From Phycisphaerales bacterium UBA3158 (GTDB lineage Bacteria; Planctomycetota; Phycisphaerae; Phycisphaerales; SM1A02), in the NCBI GenBank assembly GCA_002364555.1, contig DEYM01000066.1, positions 5,195 to 11,005 on the forward strand: a stretch of DNA of 5,811 bases, read 5' to 3'. Shown in pieces: positions 1 to 4,843 of the stretch (positions are counted from its first letter, which is position 1; the number at the start of each line of letters is the position of its first letter). Below the pieces are notes generated by a model. That model had not been told where the DNA came from. It made no database searches and worked only from the letters and a program-made list of their open reading frames with translations. The position numbers were made by a program, and so were the translations under genes.

Positions 1-1178
1 TCGCAATTCCGATGGATCTCGATGGACTGTTCCAGTTCCATGAGGATGTCGTCGAAGCGGCGAGTCTTGATGCCAGCCGAGGTCGATCGGGTGTTGCCGT
101 GCATGGGGTCGCACACGAAGAGGACCTTTCGGCCCGTCGAGCGGACCGCGTCGATCAACGCTGGAAGATGTTCGGCCACCTTCTCGGCACCGTATCTATG
201 GATGAACGTCAGGCGTCCTGGTTCATCATCGGGATGAAGCGTGTCGATCAACGGCGTTATGAACGACTTGAGCTTCGTGGGTTCGATGCTGGGACCGATC
301 TTGATGGCGATCGGATTCCGAAGTCCCCGCATGAATTCCACATGCGCGCCGTCGGCGGCAGCCGTTCGCATGCCGATCCAGGGGAAGTGGGTCGAGAGGT
401 TGTACCAGCCGTCACGACGGGGAACCATCCTCGTCAAGGCCGCTTCGTATTCAAGCAGCAGCGCCTCATGGCTCGTGTAGAACTCGACGCGTGAAAGGTT
501 GCCCACGGAGATGCCCGTGATGGTCTCCATGAAACGAACGGCATCACCGAGCTGACTGACCATCGACTGGTACTCCGATGCATCGGGGGAATGTTCCACC
601 CAGCCCAGATCCCAGTACTCGGGATGATGGAGATCCGCGAAGCCGCCGCTGACCAGTGCCCGGATGAAGTTCATGGTGAGCGACGAGCGTTCATATCCAC
701 GAAGCATCCGCCACGGATCGGGTCGACGCGACTGTTCCTCGAACTCGGGACGATTCACGATGTCGCCGAAATAGGAGGGCAGCTCGACGTCATCACGTGT
801 TTCAGTTGGTGATGAACGGGGCTTGGCATACTGGCCACCGAGACGACCGACCCGGATGATCGGCAGACGTGTGCCCTGAACCATGACCAGCGACATCTGC
901 AGGAGAATCTTGAGCTTGGCCGTTATCTCGTCGGAATTGCATCCCTTGAACTGCTCGGCGCAGTCACCACCCTGAAGCAGGAATCGCTTGCCATCGGCCG
1001 CTTCACCCAGCTGCTCCTTGAGCCGCTCGATCTCCCAGGATGTCACCAGCGGCGGCAGCTTGGCCAGCTCGCCGGCGGCCTCTTTCAATGCGGCCACATC
1101 GGGATAGTGGGGTTGGTGCAAGGCCTCGCGTTCCCGCCAGGAATCGATGGACCAATCGGATGACTTTGGCTGCTTCAT
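1..1178 (-). CDS. aroG: Class II 3-deoxy-7-phosphoheptulonate (DAHP) synthase, C-terminus cut by window edge
   Basis: This enzyme condenses phosphoenolpyruvate with erythrose 4-phosphate to DAHP, the first step of the cytoplasmic shikimate pathway. The minus-strand frame is open from the ATG at 1178 to the window edge (392 codons). Family landmarks appear in order: an N-terminal WSIDSWR (residues 9-15); LLQGGDCAE (67-75), whose Cys73 matches the metal-binding Cys; a RVGR...GQYAKPRS block (109-122, PEP-site Arg112); TSHEALLLEYE; DGAHVEF (276-282); and DPMHGNT (357-363), whose His360 matches a metal ligand. Class II enzymes are usually about 440-470 residues, so some 50-80 C-terminal residues, including the last Glu and Asp metal ligands, lie outside the window. 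An in-frame stop at 1220-1218 with no other start codon between fixes the ATG at 1178, although no good Shine-Dalgarno precedes it. The symbol follows mycobacterial usage. Class assignment is very secure; feedback control cannot be judged. Confidence 0.96.
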   Translation of the reverse strand, partial: MKQPKSSDWSIDSWREREALHQPHYPDVAALKEAAGELAKLPPLVTSWEIERLKEQLGEAADGKRFLLQGGDCAEQFKGCNSDEITAKLKILLQMSLVMVQGTRLPIIRVGRLGGQYAKPRSSPTETRDDVELPSYFGDIVNRPEFEEQSRRPDPWRMLRGYERSSLTMNFIRALVSGGFADLHHPEYWDLGWVEHSPDASEYQSMVSQLGDAVRFMETITGISVGNLSRVEFYTSHEALLLEYEAALTRMVPRRDGWYNLSTHFPWIGMRTAAADGAHVEFMRGLRNPIAIKIGPSIEPTKLKSFITPLIDTLHPDDEPGRLTFIHRYGAEKVAEHLPALIDAVRSTGRKVLFVCDPMHGNTRSTSAGIKTRRFDDILMELEQSIEIHRNC

Positions 1179-1265
1179 GGGATCGAAAGGGTACTCTCTC
1201 GAGGTTCTGGTGGCCGGTCACCGTTTTTCCGGCGGGCTATTCGGATACCTTGAAAGGCTGCAAAA

Positions 1266-1347
1266 TACGGGTGAGAGGATTCGAACCTCCACGGGTTGCC
1301 CCACTGGAACCTAAATCCAGCGCGTCTGCCAGTTCCGCCACACCCGC
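1266..1347 (-). tRNA. tRNA-Leu (anticodon UAG)
   Basis: Read on the minus strand, 82 bases fold as a class II tRNA: a 7-bp acceptor stem, a D arm with GCG/CGC stem, an anticodon stem CTGGA/TCCAG around the loop TTTAGGT (anticodon TAG, reading CUN leucine codons), a variable arm with a GGG-CAA-CCC hairpin, and a T arm GGAGG-TTCGAAT-CCTCT. The long variable arm and the anticodon agree on leucine. The discriminator base is A, as expected for Leu. CCA is not encoded (the next bases are TTTTG), so it must be added enzymatically. The first acceptor pair is G1-U72 instead of the usual G-C, and the T stem also has a terminal G-U. It lies 87 bases upstream of the DAHP synthase start on the same strand, and no convincing terminator separates them. 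Confidence 0.96.
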
Positions 1348-1385
1348 CTTGCAGTACCTCTTAAGCCACAGAGGGCTCTAGGACG

Positions 1386-1414
1386 ATGATGGTCGAGTAC
1401 TCTGCTCGAGTCAA
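1386..1414 (-). promoter_or_regulatory. Candidate sigma70-type promoter for tRNA-Leu (and possibly DAHP synthase)
   Basis: On the minus strand a -35-like TTGACT (1414-1409) is separated by 17 bases from a -10-like CATCAT (1391-1386, four of six consensus matches including the key A and final T). Initiation would fall near 1379, about 30 bases before the mature tRNA 5' end at 1347, a normal tRNA leader length. The spacer holds an inverted repeat, TCGAG (1393-1397) and CTCGA (1405-1409), that could be an operator or chance. This is consensus matching by eye. Confidence 0.45.
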
Positions 1415-1446
1415 GGTCGGGCCACCGAGTAGGCCGTTATTCACCC

Positions 1447-1451
1447 AGGAG
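1447..1451 (+). promoter_or_regulatory. Ribosome binding site that sets the DoxX-like start at 1461
   Basis: AGGAG lies 9 bases before the ATG at 1461. The frame is also open from an ATG at 1386, but that start has no Shine-Dalgarno, would overlap the proposed tRNA promoter, and would add 25 polar residues before the first membrane helix. An ATG at 1454 is in another frame. Confidence 0.7.
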
Positions 1452-1460
1452 TCATGTCAG

Positions 1461-2147
1461 ATGAGCATCAGTCAATCCGCCGGAACACGTTTCATACCTC
1501 TGCTGAGCCGTATCGTGCTCGGGGCGGCGTTCTTCTTCTCGGGCTGGTACCACTGTTTCTCCATGGGGGATTTTACGCCAGCGGAGCAATCGCAGATCAA
1601 GGCCATGCAGGCAGGCGGATCAGCCACCTCTTCAACGCAACTCGTTCGTTGGCAGTGGGATGGTGTGGTCGATGCCGCCAAATCGCAGTCCGAGGCTGCC
1701 AGAAGTTCGGATCAGACCCCATCGTCAGAGGAGCCCGCCGCGTCGACAGATGGTGATCGGGCCGTCTACAAGCTCGCACTCGATCTCCAGTACTGGGGTA
1801 TCCAGAAGGGGCTGGTTCCATTGGCGTGGGGAATCGCGGTCTTCGAGGTCGTTGCCGGAGCCCTCATCTTCCTTGGTCTGTTCACCCGGATCTGGGGACT
1901 GCTTCTGGCGATTCTGATCGGCGGCTCGTTCGCACTCACCTCGGTCCAGCAGAATGAGATGTTCCAGATGAACCCATTCCACTGGAGATCGGATTCGGCC
2001 CTGTACTACGAGATGTTCTTCCAGGCCGCCACCTTCGTGCTGGCCTTGAGCATGTTCCTCGTTGGCCCGGGAATCCTGTCACTTGATGGTCTGGTGTTCG
2101 GCCGCAAGAAGGCACAGCTGGCAGCCAAGCCTGCCGCGTCAGCCTGA
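1461..2147 (+). CDS. DoxX-like integral membrane protein with large loop insert
   Basis: This is a 228-residue inner-membrane protein with four predicted helices: about 10-33, 120-140, 144-163 and 190-212. The first helix carries RIVLGAAFFFSGWYH, like the helix-1 region of DoxX/DoxD proteins. The last ends in GPGILSLDGLVFGR, matching the family's GPG..SLD ending. DoxX proteins are small four-helix proteins, some linked to quinone-coupled oxidation or to redox stress; no reaction can be assigned from this sequence. Helices 1 and 2 are separated by about 85 hydrophilic residues (34-118), Ser/Glu/Ala-rich around 72-98, which is longer than the short loop of typical members and makes the protein longer than the usual 130-170 residues. 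It ends in tandem stops (TGA TAG), and the VWA gene starts within about 24 bases, so it probably heads the operon. No clear plus-strand promoter was found upstream. Confidence 0.8.
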   Translation: MSISQSAGTRFIPLLSRIVLGAAFFFSGWYHCFSMGDFTPAEQSQIKAMQAGGSATSSTQLVRWQWDGVVDAAKSQSEAARSSDQTPSSEEPAASTDGDRAVYKLALDLQYWGIQKGLVPLAWGIAVFEVVAGALIFLGLFTRIWGLLLAILIGGSFALTSVQQNEMFQMNPFHWRSDSALYYEMFFQAATFVLALSMFLVGPGILSLDGLVFGRKKAQLAAKPAASA

Positions 2148-2151
2148 TAGC

Positions 2152-2159
2152 AGGTGAGG
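2152..2159 (+). promoter_or_regulatory. Ribosome binding site for the VWA gene
   Basis: AGGTGAGG just after the tandem stops of the DoxX-like gene is purine-rich and lies 12 bases before the ATG at 2172. It contains the alternative GTG start at 2154, which itself has no Shine-Dalgarno, so it favours the ATG. The spacing is long, so the choice stays open. Confidence 0.45.
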
Positions 2160-2171
2160 CCGGCCGGAAGA

Positions 2172-3122
2172 ATGCGATCAGGTCAGGATCCAAATCGGGT
2201 TCGTCGTTCAAGGGCCGTCCCCTGGATGGCGTCAGGCCTTCTGCATGCCATGGTCATAGCGGCGGGTCTGGTCATCACCTGGACGGTCATTCAGGACGAG
2301 TCCAGACCGAAGCCAAGGCCGATCGTCTCCGATTTCCGTTCAACCGCCTTTCTACCCGTCCAGACGCTTCCGGCTCCAGAGCCCGCATCCGTCGACCGCA
2401 CGCCGGAGATCGATTCACCGCCCGAGATCATGGTGCCCGTTCTGCCGGAGATCGTCGAGCCCACCTGGGCGAACATGGATTTCACGCAGAGCGAATCTCC
2501 CTCGGCCGGGCGTGAGCAGGCGGAATTCGCCGGCGCACGCGTCACCAACGCCAGATCACTCGTCTACGTGATCGATGCCAGCGGGAGCATGATGACCTGG
2601 CTGCCGATGGTTCTGAAGGCGCTCAGGCAGTCGCTTGATCGTCTTTCGCCCTCGCAGCGGTTCGCCGTGATCTTCTTCCAGCGGGATCAGGCTGTGATGG
2701 TTCCACCGGAACGACTTGTCAAGGCCAGCACGGTCACGATCGATCGGGTCATGGACTGGTCGGACCAGGGCAGGAATCTGATACCCGGTGGAGGATCCAA
2801 TCCATTGCCGGCGATGGCCAGGGCGTTCTCGCTCGAGCCCGATGTCATCTTCCTGCTCAGCGAAGGACTGGACGGAACCAATGGATCGAGTCTTGAAGTG
2901 GATGAACTGGTCGAACGTCTGGATGAGCTGAACCCGATCGCGGATCCGGTCACCAGCGCTCGTTGGACCCGTATCCAGTGCATCGAGATTGGCGCCGATC
3001 GAACGACCGAAGAGGATGGCGACTCGACGATGCGGATGCTTGGTGAACGATACGGTGGTCCGGATGGATGGATTCGCCTGGGACGAAAGGAGCTGGTCAA
3101 TCAACCAGCAGGAGCTCCATGA
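2172..3122 (+). CDS. Membrane-anchored VWA-domain protein with TonB-like N-terminus
   Basis: This 316-residue protein (322 if the GTG at 2154 is used) begins with a basic cytoplasmic tail and one helix at about 19-39. That helix carries Ser21-x-x-x-His25, the spacing of the TonB Ser16/His20 motif that engages ExbB/ExbD. A proline-rich stretch follows (44-110, about 14 prolines). A VWA domain fills the rest: the metal-site motif DASGSM (135-140) after the strand SLVYVI, then RFAVIFF (163-169), GGGSNPL (206-212, the usual GGT/SN block) and DVIFLLSEG (224-232). In the last motif the usual metal-site Asp is Glu231. The orientation implied is C-terminus in the periplasm. The stop overlaps the exbB start, which suggests translational coupling and a joint function with ExbB/ExbD. 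VWA domains usually bind protein partners through a metal; the partner here is unknown. The domain call is secure; the TonB-like role is inferred. Confidence 0.88.
   Translation: MRSGQDPNRVRRSRAVPWMASGLLHAMVIAAGLVITWTVIQDESRPKPRPIVSDFRSTAFLPVQTLPAPEPASVDRTPEIDSPPEIMVPVLPEIVEPTWANMDFTQSESPSAGREQAEFAGARVTNARSLVYVIDASGSMMTWLPMVLKALRQSLDRLSPSQRFAVIFFQRDQAVMVPPERLVKASTVTIDRVMDWSDQGRNLIPGGGSNPLPAMARAFSLEPDVIFLLSEGLDGTNGSSLEVDELVERLDELNPIADPVTSARWTRIQCIEIGADRTTEEDGDSTMRMLGERYGGPDGWIRLGRKELVNQPAGAP
3111..3114 (+). promoter_or_regulatory. Ribosome binding site choosing among three exbB start codons
   Basis: GGAG, inside the end of the VWA gene, precedes three consecutive in-frame ATGs at 3119, 3122 and 3125 with spacings of 4, 7 and 10 bases. 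The spacing best suits 3122 or 3125. All three give the same protein apart from one or two N-terminal Met. Confidence 0.6.
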
Positions 3123-3874
3123 TGATGCGATTGAATGACAAGCACCTGATTCTGTCGACGGCGGGCATCGCATGGATGGCGACATCCACGGTGGTGAATG
3201 CGGAAACCGTCGAACGCACGTTCGCCGAGGCCTTCTTCGTGGCCCGCCGCGCCGATGGCAGTCTCGAGATCCTCGGAAGCGCTGTGATCTGGCTGCTTCT
3301 GGCCATGTCCGTCTTCAGCATCGGACTGATCGTCTCCATGGCGATCGCCAATCGTCGTGAGACCATTCTTCCCGACAAGGCCGTCAATCGAGTTCAGAAG
3401 CCACTCAAGTCCGGCGACTACGAAAGAGCCATCAAGATGGCTGATTCGGACGACAGCTTCTTCGGTCGGGTTCTCAGCGCAGGCCTGCGTCGCTCCCCGC
3501 ATGGCTACGAGGCGATCATCCGCGGACTCGAACAGGTGGCGGACGAGGAGACCACGATTCGATTTCGTCGAATCGAACTGTTGAATGTCCTGGGACAGGT
3601 GAGCCCGATGATCGGTCTGTTCGGAACCGTCTACGGGATGATTCTCGCCTTCAGCGCCATCGTGGCCAGTGGCGGGGCGGCTGATCCGGTCATGCTCGCC
3701 GGCGGCATCGGGACGGCTCTGACGACCACCTTCTGGGGATTGGTCGTGGCCATACCCGCACTGGCGGGCTACGCCCTTCTGAGAAACAAGATCGATGAGC
3801 TTACGATCGAAGCCACGCTCGAGGCCGAGGAACTGATGTCGCCGTTTCGACCCGTGTCCGAGGCGACTCCCTGA
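3122..3874 (+). CDS. exbB: ExbB/TolQ/MotA-family proton-channel subunit
   Basis: This 250-residue inner-membrane protein of the ExbB/TolQ family forms, with ExbD, a channel that uses proton flow to do work across the envelope. A signal-peptide-like segment comes first (9-27, likely cut after VNA27), then a short periplasmic stretch. Helix 1 spans about 53-75, a cytoplasmic domain about 77-152, helix 2 about 156-181 (SPMIGLFGTVYGM) and helix 3 about 191-219 (GIGTALTTTFWGLVVAIPAL). Thr169 and Thr203 align with the polar pore residues Thr148 and Thr181 of E. coli ExbB, but the position of its Glu176 is Thr198. The three-helix topology and the GT..G and GLVVAIPA blocks make the family certain. 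The start overlaps the VWA stop and the stop shares one base with the next ATG. MotA is unlikely because the downstream partners are ExbD-type. Confidence 0.95.
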   Translation: MMRLNDKHLILSTAGIAWMATSTVVNAETVERTFAEAFFVARRADGSLEILGSAVIWLLLAMSVFSIGLIVSMAIANRRETILPDKAVNRVQKPLKSGDYERAIKMADSDDSFFGRVLSAGLRRSPHGYEAIIRGLEQVADEETTIRFRRIELLNVLGQVSPMIGLFGTVYGMILAFSAIVASGGAADPVMLAGGIGTALTTTFWGLVVAIPALAGYALLRNKIDELTIEATLEAEELMSPFRPVSEATP

Positions 3875-4338
3875 TGAGTTCGATCCACCATCGTGGTCCT
3901 GCGAGAGTTCAAGCAAGCTTGACTCCGATGATCGACGTGGTGTTTCTCCTGGTCGTCTTCTTCGTGGCCGTGTCGCAACTGGTCGATCGGGAGCGACTCG
4001 AACTGGATCTCCCACAACCGACACCATCCGCCGCCCATCAGCCCGAGGAAGGTGGTCGCGCGGTCGTCAACGTGCTTCCGGGTCCCGAAGGCACCAGTCT
4101 CGGCTATCAAGTCGATGGAAGGATGTTCGCCGTCGATTCAGCTGGTCAGAGTGAATTGATCGATCATCTCAGGCAAAGACTGCAATCGACACCCGGGCTC
4201 TTCATCAATGTGCGAGCGGACAAGCAGACCGGATGGGGGTGGGTGGCGCCGGTCATGTCGGCGGCTCGACATGCCGCGACGCTGGCGGGTGATTCCGCTG
4301 CAAGAGTTCGATTGAGCGTCGATTCGGGAGGACGATGA
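3874..4338 (+). CDS. exbD: ExbD/TolR-family subunit, first copy
   Basis: This 154-residue protein has a short cytoplasmic tail, a single helix at about 19-37 beginning LTPMIDVVFLLVVFFV, and a periplasmic domain of about 115 residues. Asp21 aligns with the essential proton-carrying Asp of ExbD and TolR (Asp25 and Asp23 in E. coli). ExbD dimers sit inside the ExbB pentamer and pass energy to a periplasm-spanning partner. Length is normal for the family (about 130-155). The ATG overlaps the exbB stop by one base (TGATG), and a GAGG about 10 bases upstream can serve as Shine-Dalgarno. The periplasmic part includes INVRADKQTGWGWVAPVM, matching the V.AD......V..VM region of ExbD. It differs strongly from the second copy, so the pair is not a recent duplication. 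Confidence 0.94.
   Translation: MSSIHHRGPARVQASLTPMIDVVFLLVVFFVAVSQLVDRERLELDLPQPTPSAAHQPEEGGRAVVNVLPGPEGTSLGYQVDGRMFAVDSAGQSELIDHLRQRLQSTPGLFINVRADKQTGWGWVAPVMSAARHAATLAGDSAARVRLSVDSGGR
4326..4331 (+). promoter_or_regulatory. Ribosome binding site for the second exbD
   Basis: GGGAGG lies 3 bases before the ATG at 4335 and 9 bases before the in-frame ATG at 4341. The spacing favours 4341, which shortens the protein by two residues (Met-Ser). Confidence 0.55.
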
Positions 4339-4340
4339 GC

Positions 4341-4826
4341 ATGGCGGTGACATCCAAGGCCAGATCAAGTCGTTCAGTCCGTAGTTCATCGATCGGAGTC
4401 AATCTGGCCTCGATGATCGATGTCGTCTTTCTGCTGCTCATCTATTTCATGGTCGCTACCGATTTCACGCCCGGCGAACAGGTGTTCAGACTGGATCTTC
4501 CTCAAAGAGGAGAAGGACTCTACGAGGCGATGTTCGATCAGGCGGAGCAGCCGCTCCTGATCCGACTGGATGTCTCTTCTGGAGAACCCGGTTACACGCT
4601 GCTCCTGGAGGGGGGCTATGGAAGTCCGGAGGACATCGATGCATTGGGTCGATTCATGGCCGCTCATCGCATTGGAGGTACGGGCCAACGTGATCAGGGT
4701 TGGTTCACCAGCGATCATCCCATCGTGATTCTGGCGAAGCCCGCCGTTTCCTGGTCCAGAGTGGTTGGAACCTTCAACGCCGTGGCCGGTGCAGGCTACG
4801 ATGTCGTGTCACTCGAGGTGAACTGA
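4341..4826 (+). CDS. exbD: ExbD/TolR-family subunit, second copy
   Basis: This 161-residue protein (163 from the ATG at 4335) has a basic, Ser-rich cytoplasmic tail (1-19), one helix at about 23-42 (ASMIDVVFLLLIYFMVAT) and a periplasmic domain of about 118 residues. Asp27 is the conserved proton-carrying residue. The usual TPMID is SMID here, so the Pro before the Met is lost. The periplasmic domain has a longer middle (EGGYGSPEDIDALGRFM...) than the first copy and ends with IVILAKPAVSWSRVVGTFNAVAGAGYDVVSLEV, which corresponds to the strand-helix-strand end of ExbD with its V......V......G...V.L pattern. It overlaps or abuts the first copy's stop. Two unlike ExbDs in tandem may form a heterodimer inside one ExbB pentamer; the sequence alone does not show this. 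Confidence 0.93.
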   Translation: MAVTSKARSSRSVRSSSIGVNLASMIDVVFLLLIYFMVATDFTPGEQVFRLDLPQRGEGLYEAMFDQAEQPLLIRLDVSSGEPGYTLLLEGGYGSPEDIDALGRFMAAHRIGGTGQRDQGWFTSDHPIVILAKPAVSWSRVVGTFNAVAGAGYDVVSLEVN

Positions 4827-4831
4827 GTTCT

Positions 4832-4838
4832 GGAGGAG
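4832..4838 (+). promoter_or_regulatory. Strong ribosome binding site for the 3'-most gene
   Basis: GGAGGAG lies 5 bases before the ATG at 4844, in the 17-base gap after the second exbD. It is the strongest Shine-Dalgarno in the operon, fixes this start, and suggests the product may be translated at higher levels than the membrane subunits. Confidence 0.75.
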
Positions 4839-4843
4839 ATTCG

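Noticed and set aside
12..494. Plus-strand open frame (160 codons) at the left edge
   Set aside because: It is antisense to the DAHP synthase gene, whose conserved motifs span the same bases on the minus strand.
1209..1245. Possible terminator or attenuator hairpin between tRNA and DAHP synthase
   Set aside because: GGTCACC and the CCGG/CGG repeats around a run of T can pair only in short stems. No stable hairpin followed by a T-run on the minus strand could be drawn.
1386..1460. Longer DoxX-like start at the ATG at 1386
   Set aside because: It has no Shine-Dalgarno, overlaps the candidate tRNA promoter, and adds a polar, family-atypical leader. The ATG at 1461 has AGGAG at good spacing.
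3101..4027. Minus-strand open frame (308 codons) opposite exbB
   Set aside because: The plus strand encodes an unmistakable ExbB and the start of ExbD. The antisense translation is low-complexity Arg/Gly/His/Asp with no family features.
3122..4826. Flagellar MotA/MotB or Tol-Pal locus
   Set aside because: Neither ExbD-like protein has an OmpA-type peptidoglycan-binding domain as MotB does, and no TolA, TolB or Pal gene is visible. ExbB/ExbD type fits better, although TolQ/TolR cannot be excluded by sequence class alone.
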